The position numbers and the translations under genes are program-made. A model generated the notes under the pieces. It did no database searches. It worked only from the letters and a program-made list of their open reading frames with translations, and had not been told where the DNA came from. From Brachynemurus nebulosus (lineage: Eukaryota > Arthropoda > Insecta > Neuroptera > Myrmeleontidae), in the NCBI GenBank assembly GCA_035578155.1, contig JAPWDM010000008.1, positions 2,428,001-2,492,000 of the forward strand: 64,000 nucleotides of DNA. Direction: 5' to 3'. Of this stretch, positions 11,887 to 23,397 are shown piece after piece. Position 1 is the stretch's first letter, and every line of letters begins with the position of its first letter.

Positions 11887-13037
11887 AGTCCAAGAGCCAG
11901 TGGTCGGCTACCTGTATGTATTTGACCAGACCTAGATTTTTGTGCAGTGAGTCCCCTATACCTACCATACATGAAATGGGGACTCGCTAAGCCCAATTCG
12001 GTGATAACAGCTGGAGCTGAGGTAGGCCAGGTATCAAAAATAGACGAAATTTAAATGTATTTGACCACGTCTGCCATTTGAAAATTTAAAAATACATTGT
12101 TATTATTATCGGAAAATGACAATGGCAGACCATTATCGTGCGATTAACATCGTGGCAGACGATTTTTAATGTGCCAAAAAATATGCAATTTTGAAATTAA
12201 TTAATCACGTCTGCCGTTGATATATTTTGTTTATTATAAGTAGTCTTGGAAGTTTACATTTGTCACGGCAGACTATTTTAACACTATGAGGCCCGAGAAC
12301 TTTCATAGTAAACTTCCCCGGAAGCCGGCAATATTTAAAAAAAAACTATATAAACAAATACATAAAATAAAATGATTCAAACACTGAATAGATTCAACAC
12401 AGTTCAACATGTATGTGTAAAACTGTAAACATACGACGTGAAACGTACATACTACATATACATTGACATTCAAATCATTTTTGTTCAAAAATATAAATTA
12501 TATTTTTTATGTATTTTTTGTTTATCTTATTAAAAATTTTTATACATAGAACCAAAAGAGTAGTGTGTGTTGGTATGTATTTGTGTGAGTAGGAACACAT
12601 CCCTGTGATGAGTGATGATAAACATCGCATGAAAGTTCTCGGGCCTCATAGTGTTAAAATAGTCTGCCGTGAAAAATATAAACTTCCAAGACTACTTATA
12701 ATATCAACGGCAGACGTGATCAATTAATTTCAAAATTGCATATTTTTCGGCACATTAAAAATCGTCTGCCACGATGTTAATCGTACGATAATGGTCTGCC
12801 ATCGTCATTTTCCGATAATAATAACAATGTATTTTTAAATTTTCAAATGGCAGACGTGGTCAAATACATTTAAATTTCGTCTATTTTTGATACCTGGCCT
12901 ACCTCAGCTCCAGCTGTTATCACCGAATTGGGCTTAGCGAGTCCCCATTTCATGTATGGTAGGTATAGGGGACTCACTGCACAAAAATCTAGGTCTGGTC
13001 AAATACATACAGGTAGCCGACCACTGGCTCTTGGACT
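11887..13037. repeat. Large inverted repeat (about 410-420 bp arms, 320-bp spacer)
   Basis: Left arm 11887-12306 and right arm 12628-13037 are near-perfect reverse complements from AGTCCAAGAGCCAGTGG to GGCCCGAGAACTTTCAT. Similarity continues outward (11650-11721 against 13038-13110), with a MITE in the left arm. Each arm holds six spaced GGCAGAC/GTCTGCC motifs. The spacer is AT-rich with no credible gene. Confidence 0.9.
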
Positions 13038-13109
13038 ATTACCTCTCTTTGGAACTGATGTGAGAACGGGGGCGCCGGGTATAGATGTCATCGTTGTCGT
13101 TATCATCAT

Positions 13110-13999
13110 GCGTAGTATTATTCACCAACTTCGAGAAGAAAGTTGACTGGCCATAATATTTTAAAAATATGATTGGCTGTCAGTAATAAAGGACAACGAA
13201 TATGGTAAATCAGATAAATGCATCTTTGTAATTTTTGGAGAATAATAAGAAAAAATTAATAAAATAAATTTGTATACATACATACAATTTGTACAATACA
13301 TTTGACACTTATGTCGCATAAATTAAAATTTAACCATAAATTTGAAAATAAAAACAAAACAGGAACAAAAATTTATTTATTGGAATTAAATATACATTTT
13401 TTTTTTTGTATTTGGTTAAATATTTACATTTGAATTAAAAAATATAGCTTAAAGGTAAGTAGAATTATGGCAGAATAAATAGCACATTTAAATCGAATTT
13501 AATTTAATATAAACTGAAAAATCAAAATACAAAATCGTAGCAAACAGTTACCGCAGTGACTGCAATTTTAGACCAGTTAAGAACAATGTAATGCCTGACA
13601 ACACATACCCCATTTTATTTTTGCTAATCGATCACATTGTCATATCGAAAATCACAATATAAAAAAAAAGCATCCAACATCGGCTCTAGTGGATTGTTAA
13701 ATGGGGGCTTTCTATGTACTCCAATATTTACAAATGTGTGTAGCTCCATGTGCTAGATAAGTTTTTGGGTTTACATTAAAAATCGGGATAATTTATTACA
13801 AAATAATTATTTTTTTTTTCAAAAAAAATTTATTATCACCTTATGTGAACTGTGATATATACAAGTGATTACATACCACAAACCACGTGCATATACAAAA
13901 TACTTTTACAGAAAAATATCAAAAAATACAAATAAAAGTTTAAAAAAAAAAACTGGACAATGGGCTTTCATTTACGAATCTATTTTTACTATATTATTG
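13110..13999. other. Gene-free AT-rich stretch
   Basis: About 13120-13250 (GAAGAAAGTTGACTGGCCAT and ATTGGCTGTCAGTAA) recurs in pieces at 15360-15410 and 17190-17260. Nothing else recognised. Confidence 0.5.
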
Positions 14000-15283
14000 T
14001 TACTGTTTTTTTTTTGGTTTTTTTTTAAATTTTTGTTTTTCTAAAATATGAAATTTTTTAATGTGTGTTTTTAAATGACTTGACTGAGAAAATGTTCTAA
14101 AACATACATCACATGTGAATGGTTTCTTTTCTGTATGTATTCGTTCATGTGTTTTTAAATTTCCCAACCGAGAGAATGTTTTAAAACATGTATCACATTT
14201 GAATGGTTTTTCACCTGTATGTGTTCTTTCATGTATGTTCAAATTTTGTAACAGAGAAAATGTTTTGAAACACACATTACACTTGAATGGTTTTTCTTCT
14301 CTTGTATGTGTTCTTTCATGTGTGTTCAAATTTTGTAACAGAGAAAATGTTTTAAAACATATATCACATTTGAATGGTTTCTCTCCTGTATGTATTCTAT
14401 TATGAGCCTTCAAACTATTTGACTGAGAAAATGTTTTAAAACATACATCACATTTAAATGGTTTCTCTCCTGTGTGTGTTCTTTTATGATCAATTAAATG
14501 ACCTGACTGAGAAAATGTTTTAAAACATATATCACATTTGAATGGTTTCTCTCCGGTATGTACTCTTTCATGTGTTTTTAAATGATTTGACTGAGAAAAT
14601 GTTTTACTACATATATCACATTTGTATGGTTTTTCTCCGGTATGTGTTCTTTCATGTTTTTGTAAAGTAGAATATTGACCAAATTTTTTACTACATATAT
14701 CACATTTGAATGGTTTTTCTCCCGTATGTGTTCTTTTATGTGCTTTCAAATTATTTGACTGCGAAAATGTTTTACTACATATATCACATTTGAATAGCTT
14801 TTTACCATTTTGTATTTTCTCATGTTTCTTCAAATGTTTTGACGTGAATGGTTTCTCACTAGTTTGAGTTTTTTCATTGGTCTTTAAACTACCTTGCTCA
14901 ATTGACATTTCTAGGTTAAAATCATTTTCGTAACTTTCGCTAAATGAAACACAATTTTTTGTTAACAAATTCTCTTCATCATCCTCCAATTTAATTTCGG
15001 TATGTAAACGTTCCAAATTTAATAAATCACAAGTATTGCCTTCTTCCAATTCCAATTTTATTTTACGTCCATTTATTGGAAATTCGGATAATTCCGTTTT
15101 TATTGCATTTGAAAAGGAATTGTTTAGATCCTTGAAATTCGCTTCTTCTTTTATTTTAACAGTAATTTTAATACTCTGATGGCTCTGATGTACACTCTTT
15201 ATTTTCCATTTTATTTTTTTCTCCAAAAAATTTATTTGTATAGTTTTAATAATTTTAACGGTTTTAACTGACTGTTTTAACAA
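14000..15283 (-). CDS. C2H2 zinc-finger protein, 9 fingers, altered N-terminus (ZNF3)
   Basis: Open frame of 427 residues. The family start ATGGAAAATAAAG is present near 15209, but in a frame that stops after 13 codons, so a small indel separates it from the rest. An upstream Met (MLKQSVKT, 15283) happens to be in frame with the body and would restore a protein with a new 35-residue N-terminus. After that come [28 protein letters not shown] and a ligand-less pseudo-finger (KHLKKHEKIQNGKK), then nine fingers. Fingers 6 and 7 are near duplicates (SLLQNLNTHERTH / SLLQNLNIHERTH) joined by a longer linker (THTREEKPF). The basic tail is KFHILEKQKFKKKPKKKQ. Whether the upstream start is used is unknown. 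Confidence 0.88.
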   Translation of the reverse strand: MLKQSVKTVKIIKTIQINFLEKKIKWKIKSVHQSHQSIKITVKIKEEANFKDLNNSFSNAIKTELSEFPINGRKIKLELEEGNTCDLLNLERLHTEIKLEDDEENLLTKNCVSFSESYENDFNLEMSIEQGSLKTNEKTQTSEKPFTSKHLKKHEKIQNGKKLFKCDICSKTFSQSNNLKAHKRTHTGEKPFKCDICSKKFGQYSTLQKHERTHTGEKPYKCDICSKTFSQSNHLKTHERVHTGEKPFKCDICFKTFSQSGHLIDHKRTHTGEKPFKCDVCFKTFSQSNSLKAHNRIHTGEKPFKCDICFKTFSLLQNLNTHERTHTREEKPFKCNVCFKTFSLLQNLNIHERTHTGEKPFKCDTCFKTFSRLGNLKTHERIHTEKKPFTCDVCFRTFSQSSHLKTHIKKFHILEKQKFKKKPKKKQ

Positions 15284-15299
15284 CAGTTGACGTTTTTAA

Positions 15300-16017
15300 A
15301 TTTTAAACATATATTTTTTAAAGTAACTACATCTGTACATAGGTATATCACATATATTATCCACCAACTTGGAGAAGAAAGTTGACTGGCCATAAAATTT
15401 TAACCGATTGAGTGCCATTGGCATGTTAACATGCCAAAGGAAACAAAGAGGGAAATATATCTTACAAAAAAAAAACAAGACTACATTCATTCATTAATCA
15501 TTTTGACATTTTTATTTGAGCTGCACTTGAATGGTTTAGATTGAAAAATATTGTTCCTCAGTTTTATAATAAAAACAAATTACAAGTACACTAAAAATCC
15601 ACGCTAGGGTTATTTTCCTATTAGAAATTTTTCCCCAATAAATGTTAAATTAAAGGTAAATTGATAACTCTCTAGTTGCCCAACTTGCTTTAAAATGAAA
15701 TAATAATAAAAAAAATAATACTGTGAATAAATTAACATTTAGATATTTACAGAAAAATATAAAAGTTGCTTCTAATAATTTTTCTTGAATGTGTTAACAT
15801 AATTGAAATTATAGTGTACTATGATATGAGGAAGCTTGTTTATTATTGTTAGCAAAAAATTTTCACACGGTTCGACCATCTCATCAACCACAGAAACATC
15901 AACACTCACAATCAGCTATAATAAAAATATACACATACACACATACAACGGATCGCATTAGAATGCTGTTGACAAAATTCTGTGCTGTCGACTAATTGTA
16001 ATATATGATTTTGATTA
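15300..16017. other. Gene-free AT-rich stretch
   Basis: Holds a fragment (TTGGAGAAGAAAGTTGACTG, about 15368) related to 13125-13160. No gene or full transposon seen. Confidence 0.5.
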
Positions 16018-16494
16018 GGGTTGACCGGGGTAATTGTGAATGGATTTTTATAGAGATAAAAGCGTTGTTTTAAGTATTTTTTATTTTATATATCACATTA
16101 TGGTTGATTTATTTTTAATTCTATATTATTCAGGATGCACCACACAAATTTTTAGCAAATTCGTATGAAAAACAAAAATTTTATAAGCCATTTACATTTC
16201 CCCGGCACGGTTTTGCAAATCTTATGAATTTTGGGATAAAAGTGAATGCTATCAGAAAAATTATTTAGAATGCATTACAAGAGAAGTTGAGGTACATAAG
16301 AATAAAGCCCAACTCAAATTCTTCACATTTACCCCAATTTGAAAATTTTTTATCATACTTTAGCGTTCACAATTGCCCTTTGTTTAATGCAAGTTACCCA
16401 TAGCTCAAATTTGTACAAAAAATTAAGGTTAAATAAAAATAACAAAAATTGTAGAAATAAATTTATTGCAAGCTTCTGCTACCCCGGTCAACCC
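16018..16494. mobile_element. 477-bp MITE flanked by TA (Tc1/mariner-like)
   Basis: Perfect 15-bp terminal inverted repeats GGGTTGACCGGGGTA with TA at both borders (16016-16017 and 16495-16496). No ORF. A TA duplication with short perfect TIRs fits a Tc1/mariner/pogo-mobilised MITE; superfamily is inferred from the duplication only. Confidence 0.82.
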
Positions 16495-16499
16495 TATAC

Positions 16500-19400
16500 T
16501 GATTAGGAATTTATGATTATTGATTGTATAAATGTATAATATAAACAATATCAATAGGATAGTACAAATAAAAAACAAAACCTTACCTGCTTTAATAAAG
16601 TCAGTATTATATGATAACAATTTATTAATTATTTAAATTTATAAATGAATTACTTTATGGTAGATATATATGTACACAATAACAAAAACTGAAATTTAAA
16701 AATTTGTGATGGTATCATCAAATTGTAATATACATGATAATTGATAACTAAAATCTGATTAACATGTTCAGGATCAAACTTATGACAACGAAATGTACAG
16801 TTCGTACATTATTTTAACAACTAGTTAATACATTTTATATGGAATTATTGACGCGGTACAGCCTTGTGTGGCAATTGGTCAAGTTTCACTTTACGCTTTA
16901 CAGCATGCACGACAACTAACGTGTTAATAATTATTCTACTTAATTTTTCAAGAAAATTAAAATTTTAAACTGCTAGTTTAATACTGACTTTATAATAAAT
17001 ATGTATTTAAAAAAAAATTTTAATGTTTATTTTTGTTATATCAATATGAGAGAAGGGAATCTGAATAAGAAAATTTCAAAACTAAAAATATTAAAGGAAA
17101 TCTGTATGTAAACAATTGCCTCTCCTTTTTTAACATTCATACGCTTGTCTTTTAGTTCATCCGATAGTCCGGCAGGCTAAGAGTTAAAAATTATGATTGG
17201 CTGTTAGTAACACAGGACAACGAATATGGCAAGTCAGATAAATTCATCTTTGTCTAACTGATCCAATTTCCAAAGTAGGATTTACAGTCGTGTTGAGACC
17301 ATATATGTAGTATACATATATAGCCAAATGGATATGAAAAAAACGTCCCAACATCACGGTGCAGATTTGGAAGTATTTTGTTCGTTTTGCGCAAATGCGA
17401 TTTTTTTGGTGGTAATATGAACCAATCTGAACAGTGAACACGGTAAACACTAGTTGATGCATCTGCGCAAAACAACTGAAGTGCCTCTACCCGATGTCTA
17501 TCCGTCTCACTTCATCGGAACCACTGCCTCTTATAGGGATTGGCCATATATATATACTGTATTTCAGTTACAATTGATCATCAAGTGATCTTATATTCGA
17601 AACAAACCAATCTTCCATTCTTTTCTAAAAACAAACTGCAGATTTAAAATGTACGTAATTGAAATAATGAAAGAGATAAAGCTAAGAAGGAATGTTCCAA
17701 TGTATTTGTATAGGAGACGTCCGGAGACGTCAAAAACGTTTGCCGATTCTTATGTCTACGTTATACACATTTAAAATTGTGTTGCCAATTTTCAGCTTTT
17801 TAAAAAAGATCGATTTTTTTATTTATACCTCTTCTTATTAAAATTAAAAAGGAAAATAAAATTATTTTTAAAAATAAATGACTTTGTTAATTGTAACTTT
17901 AAAATTTATTTAACTGTATCGTTTTTTATTCGAACTTTTTTCTTCGTTTCGTTAAATTTGGCAACAATCAAATAATTCAAAGAGATTATTTACATTGTAT
18001 CATTTAATTGTTTAAATATTTACGAAAGAATGGCCGGCAAGTGTCTTTATTTTTAAAATTTGTGTTGTTTTTATTTATATTTTTTAAAAACTTACAATGT
18101 TACATTAAAATTGTCAAATAAGTAATCTATTCATTAATTAATATTGTGTTTATTTCTTACTGTTAAGATTATTAAAAATTTTAGTAAATTGTGTACTGTA
18201 CACCAAACTTAACTTGGCCGGTGACGTGCGCGAACAAAAGAGATAGTAAATACTTTAAAAAGAAATAAACTATTACTAGCTATGTACAAAACAGTGTACC
18301 GAGTGGGGATTTTTCTACTGCGCATATGACCTTCAGAGGCCAGGTTATAGTTTGGCAGCTATATTCGTATTTTGATTTTGTACGTTTGTGGTAAAATTTT
18401 GTGTGTTTTTCGAACTGATTAATAAACATTTTGTGTTCCAGTGAATTTTTTTTTAGTTTTGTAACACAATCCTGTATAATTATTAGTGATTAATAAAAAA
18501 TTATGTTTTGTATTATTTCATATTGGTTTGTTTTTGTAACATAACCTCATAGTACATAGTAAATTTTGTATTACTTTATTTAAAATAAAGTTAAAATAAA
18601 AAATATGTTTTGTTTTATTTAATTCTTAATATAATTTGTCGAATATAAGTTTTATATTAATTTATTGAGAAAGTACGTAGGGTTTTACTAATTATTAACC
18701 ATATTCTTGGTTTGTATAGTACTTATATTAGAAAATCGTTAACGTTTTATCATATAACTTAATAACTATGTCTAAAACCTATACTTGTATTTTATAATTA
18801 CAGTTTTTTTTTTTTGTTGAAAATTCACCTTATTTTACTAATTTTGAATTTTATCAGTGAATTAAAATTACTGTTATGACTGACTGTTAAAATCACTCTT
18901 ACCAAATGCATATGTATTATTACATTTTTTGTTTAAAGTTTTAAGTATTTTAAAACCGTAGATTTCCAAAAATAATACAAAATTAAAATGAACTCAGTAG
19001 TGATAAGAAAAAGATGCTATAAAAATATTATTTTTTTTATTGTTTATAGACGTAGAAGGTAAAAAAAGTCACATCAAACGGCAGCTACATCATCTACGTA
19101 GCCAAAATGGCCAAAAACATAAAAATGTTAAGAAGATTATGACTTTAATTTAGCTTTTTATTTCAGAAAAAACTATGTCCCTCTAATTTTAAATAACTAT
19201 ATTTAGTATATTTGAATGTAAAGAAATACATTTTGACTCAATAAATTTTATGATTAATTTTATTAATTTAAATAGGTATGTATAATTTTTTTAAATTTTG
19301 AATTGTCCGCTTGTCAAATTCTATTTTCTAATTGGTTATTGTAAAACAATAACATTATCATAAACATTTTTAGTATATTTTATCCATAGAAATTATGCTA

Positions 19401-19808
19401 TTACCTAAGACAAACGTTTTCTTAAAGTTGTAGCACTGGAATTCCTTAAATTCCTAAGTAATGAGTCATGCTTAAATTTAACTGAAAGCGCCTATAATAC
19501 ATATAAAAGCCATCTGGTATATTAGTTACAACGGCGTCAAAATACGGTCCATTTTGTTATAATGGACTATATGCAGAGTGGCGGGGACAGGGTCATTATG
19601 TATATGTATTTTTGGTTGTGCATGTGTAAATAAACGATACAAATATTTATTGAAAAACATCCAAGCCAGCCACCACGTCTACCTATAAAATAAATTTCAA
19701 TTTCAAATTTTCTCACCGTTTTATCATTATAAAAAATTTGGTCAAACGTCAAAATTTGTTGCAGTTGTCGCAGAAACTGAACAACAAAATTTTCTGAGTA
19801 AAAAGAAA
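16500..19808. other. Gene-poor 3.3-kb stretch
   Basis: AT-rich. An inverted pair TAATAAAGTCAGTATTA (16594) and TTTAATACTGACTTTATAA (16977) suggests a decayed ~400-bp MITE; the same motif recurs at 63678 and 63980. About 17180-17260 repeats part of 13160-13250. No coding exon recognised; the immediate upstream of ZNF4 (19770-19808) carries a leader ending AAAAAGAAAATGG. Confidence 0.55.
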
Positions 19809-22025
19809 ATGGAAAATAAAGAATCTACATCAATGACTGATACATTTTCTGTTCAAATAAAAGAGGAGATAAATTTACAGAATGTAGACAACTCATTTTC
19901 AAATGTAACAAAAACGGAATTATCCGATTCTTCGTATTATGGAAATAAAATAAAATTGGAACTAGGAGAAAGTAATACTGATAATTCATTGAAAAGTTTA
20001 CATACGGAAATTAAATTAGAAGATGATCCGTTAACTGAAAATAGCGTTTTATTTGACGACCAAAGTTCAAAATTATCTAATACACGAGAAAAACCATTCC
20101 AATGTAATGTATGTTTTAAAACATTTTCTCAATTAGGCAATTTGCACACACATGAAAGGACACATACAGGAGAAAAACCATTCAAATGTGATATATGTTT
20201 TAAAACATTTTCTCTGTTACATCATTTGAACACACACGAAAGAACACATACAGGAGAAAAACCATTCAAGTGTGATGCATGTTTCAAAACATTTTCTCAG
20301 TTAAGTACTTTGAAATTGCATAAAAGAACACATACAGGTGAAAAACCATTCAAATGTGATATATGTTTTAAAACATTTTCTCACTCAACTAGTTTAAAAT
20401 TACATGAAAGAGTCCATACAGGAGAAAAACCATTCAAATGTGATATATGTTTTAAAACATTTTCACAGTCAAATAATTTGAAAACGCACGAAAGAACACA
20501 TACAGAACAAAAACCATTCAAATGTGACGCATGTTTTAAAAAATTTTCTCACTCAACTAGTTTAAAATTACATGAAAGAGTCCATACAGGAGAAAAACCA
20601 TTCAAATGTGACACATGTTTCAAAACATTTTCTCATTCAAGTACTTTGAAATTGCATAAAAGAATACATACAGGTGAAAAACCATTTAAGTGTGATACAT
20701 GTTTCAAAACATTTTCTCAGTCAAGTACTTTGAAATTGCATAAAAGAAAACATACAGGTGAAAAACCATTCAAATGTGATATATGTTTTGAAACATTTTC
20801 ACAGTCACATAATTTGAAAACGCATGAAAGAACACATACAGGACAAAAACCATTCAAATGCGACACATGTTTTAAAACATTTTCTCACTCAAATAGCTTA
20901 AAATTACATGAAAGAGTCCATACAGGAGAAAAACCATTCAAATGTGATATATGTTTTAAAACATTTTCACAGTCAAATAATTTGAAAACGCACGAAAGAA
21001 CACATACAGAACAAAAACCATTCAAATGCGACACATGTTTTAAAAAATTTTCTCACGCAACTAGTTTAAAATTACATGAAAGAGTCCATACAGGAGAAAA
21101 ACCATTCAAATGTGACACATGTTTCAAAACATTTTCTCAGTCAAGTACTTTGAAATTGCATAAAAGAATACATACAGGTGAAAAACCATTTAAGTGTGAT
21201 ACATGTTTCAAAACATTTTCTCAGTCATGTACTTTGAAATTGCATAAAAGAAAACATACAGGTGAAAAACCATTCAAATGTGATATATGTTTTGAAACAT
21301 TTTCACAGTCAAATAATTTGAAAACGCATGAAAGAACACATACAGGACAAAAATCATTCAAATGCGACACATGTTTTAAAACATTTTCTCACTCAAATAG
21401 CTTAAAATTACATGAAAGAGTCCATACAGGAGAAAAACCATTCAAATGTGATATATGTTTTAAAACATTTTCACAGTCAAATAATTTGAAATTGCATAAA
21501 AGAATACATACAGGTGAAAAACCATTTAAGTGTGATACATGTTTCAAAACATTTTCTCAGTCAAGTACTTTGAAATTGCATAAAAGAAAACATACAGGTG
21601 AAAAACCATTCAAATGTGATATATGTTTTGAAACATTTTCACAGTCAAATAATTTGAAAACGCATGAAAGAACACATACAGAACAAAAACCATTCAAATG
21701 CGGCACATGTTTTAAAACATTTTCTCAGCGAAGTAGTTTAAAACTGCATGGAAGAGTCCATACAGGAGAAAAACCATTCAAATGTGATATATGTTGTAAA
21801 GCATTTTCTCAGCGAAGTAGTTTAAAACTACATGGAAGAGTCCATACAGGAGAAAAACCATTCAAATGTGATATATGTTTTAAAACATTTTCCACATTAG
21901 GCAATTTAAAAACACATAAAAGACTACATATTGGAGGAAAACCATTCAAATGTGATATATGTTTCAAAACATTTTCTCAGTCAATAAGTTTGAAGACACA
22001 CATAAAAAAATTTCACCTTTTATAG
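19809..22025 (+). CDS. C2H2 zinc-finger protein, 23 fingers (ZNF4)
   Basis: 738 residues, the longest family member here and the only intact one on the plus strand. Start at MENKESTS with leader AAAAGAAAATGG. N-terminus (1-95) keeps QIKEE, KIKLELGES and EIKLEDD; there is no pseudo-finger. Twenty-three fingers of exactly 28 residues follow, all with C2H2 ligands, ending KTHIKKFHLL. Fingers 4-9 and 10-15 are a six-finger (504-bp) repeat, and fingers 16-19 a shortened third copy. Finger 21 has an extra Cys (ICCKAF). AATAAA-type poly(A) signals follow at about 22028 and 22080. Likely a nuclear DNA-binding regulator; up to 69 bp of DNA could in principle be read, though such arrays rarely use every finger. 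Confidence 0.94.
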   Translation: MENKESTSMTDTFSVQIKEEINLQNVDNSFSNVTKTELSDSSYYGNKIKLELGESNTDNSLKSLHTEIKLEDDPLTENSVLFDDQSSKLSNTREKPFQCNVCFKTFSQLGNLHTHERTHTGEKPFKCDICFKTFSLLHHLNTHERTHTGEKPFKCDACFKTFSQLSTLKLHKRTHTGEKPFKCDICFKTFSHSTSLKLHERVHTGEKPFKCDICFKTFSQSNNLKTHERTHTEQKPFKCDACFKKFSHSTSLKLHERVHTGEKPFKCDTCFKTFSHSSTLKLHKRIHTGEKPFKCDTCFKTFSQSSTLKLHKRKHTGEKPFKCDICFETFSQSHNLKTHERTHTGQKPFKCDTCFKTFSHSNSLKLHERVHTGEKPFKCDICFKTFSQSNNLKTHERTHTEQKPFKCDTCFKKFSHATSLKLHERVHTGEKPFKCDTCFKTFSQSSTLKLHKRIHTGEKPFKCDTCFKTFSQSCTLKLHKRKHTGEKPFKCDICFETFSQSNNLKTHERTHTGQKSFKCDTCFKTFSHSNSLKLHERVHTGEKPFKCDICFKTFSQSNNLKLHKRIHTGEKPFKCDTCFKTFSQSSTLKLHKRKHTGEKPFKCDICFETFSQSNNLKTHERTHTEQKPFKCGTCFKTFSQRSSLKLHGRVHTGEKPFKCDICCKAFSQRSSLKLHGRVHTGEKPFKCDICFKTFSTLGNLKTHKRLHIGGKPFKCDICFKTFSQSISLKTHIKKFHLL
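20340..21683 (+). repeat. Higher-order finger repeat inside ZNF4 (504-bp unit)
   Basis: Units 20340-20843 and 20844-21347 carry the same six finger types in order; the third, 21348-21683, has only four. Finger 17 begins like finger 11 (SQSNNL) and ends like finger 13 (KLHKRIHTG), the expected product of a two-finger deletion by unequal recombination. Confidence 0.93.
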
Positions 22026-22437
22026 AAATAAATAATTAATAATCACTATAAATAACGTTACCTGTAATATAAATTCGCTAATAAACTTTATTTTTTAATA
22101 TTTGAATTATTTTATCATAAATTATCCTGATTTTTGTCCTGTAAAAAAAAAATATCTACGGGACTGTGGAATTCAGTGAATAGCTACACACCGCATGATT
22201 TCATAAGGGATTCTGAAATGTTTTCGAAATCTTATAAATGTACTTTCAGAATCATGTAAAATTATTTAGACAAAAATTAAAATGGTCATAAAAATAAATT
22301 TTATTGCAAGTTTAACTTCAATTGGGTTTTTAAATAAAAAATAATTATCATTTTTTTTTTATTTCAGTATTAACTAGGGTAGCTTCGCTAGTTTCCCGTT
22401 CAAAGCCAGTATTCGTCTATTTCAATGTGCAGTAGCA

Positions 22438-23397
22438 TACGAGGTGTCTTCAAAAAGTAAGGTGACTTTTCAAATTTCTCGGGTTACGTACCTTCGTTTT
22501 TCGATTTTTTTTATTTTGTTGCGTTAATACATTCGTCCCGAACATATGTTCACAGTTTCAGTTATATAGCATTCTTTGTTCATTTGTGAGAGGCATAAAA
22601 GTTAGAAGTGTTTGGTGTGTACGGCGATTTTCTGCTGTCGAAAAAAATGGATCAAAGGATTTGCAACAAATTTTGTGTGGAAAATGGAATTAAGTGCTCC
22701 AAAATACTCGAAATGTTAACAGTGGTATACGGTGAGTCTACTCTGAGTAAAAAAAATGTTTATAGGTATTACAAGCTCTCCCAAGAAGGCCGAGAAGATG
22801 TCAATGACGAACCTCGCTCTGGACACGCCAGCACGTCAAGAACTGATGAAAACGTTGAAAAAGTGAAGAAAATGGTATTGGGAAATCGTGGAATCACCAT
22901 TAGAGAAGCTGCTGAGTATTAACTTGAAGTCATACACCGTTTGCGAGAAGCGATACGAAAAAAAAACGTCCGGAATTGTGAGAAAACAATTCACAGGCTT
23001 TTTCATCACGATAAGCACTTGCTCACTTATCGTTGCTTGTGCGGGATTTTTTGCCCAAAAACAACACCATAATCATGCCTCAGCTACCATATTCACCGGA
23101 TTTAGCCCCCTGTGACGTTTTTCTGTTCCCAAAATTGAAGAAACCCATGAAAGGATGGAGATTTGCAACGATTAAGGAGATAAAAACTGCATCGCCGGAA
23201 GAGCTCAAGGCTATACCAAAAAGTGCCTATCAGAAGTGCTTTGAGGATTAGAAAATGCGTTGACACGAGTGTATTGTATCTTAGGCGGATTACGTACTTT
23301 AAAGGCTTTAAAGGGAACAACATGAATATTGATGAATAAATAAAAGTTCTTTGATAAAAACATAAAGTCACCTTACTTTTTGAACACACCTCGTGTA
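22438..23397 (+). mobile_element. Internally deleted mariner
   Basis: Ends are inverted repeats: CGAGGTGTCTTCAAAAAGTA at 22440 and TACTTTTTGAACACACCTCG at 23393, with TA near each border. Length about 960 bp against about 1.3 kb for a full mariner, so a central part is gone. Confidence 0.9.
22608..23251 (+). pseudogene. Mariner transposase remnant
   Basis: The 5' frame (22608-22922, MDQRICNKFCVENG from 22647) encodes the helix-turn-helix half through DENVEKVKKMVL and stops at TIREAAEY. After a deletion and frameshift, 23033-23251 encodes the C-terminal part with the YSPDLAPCDVFLFPKLK motif (third catalytic Asp of the D,D34D triad), ending with a stop at CFED where a Trp codon is usual. The first two catalytic Asp regions are missing. 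Inactive. Confidence 0.9.

Noticed and set aside
20340..21683. Regular 84-bp repeats as a CRISPR array
   Set aside because: They are coding C2H2 fingers in a eukaryotic gene with no spacers.
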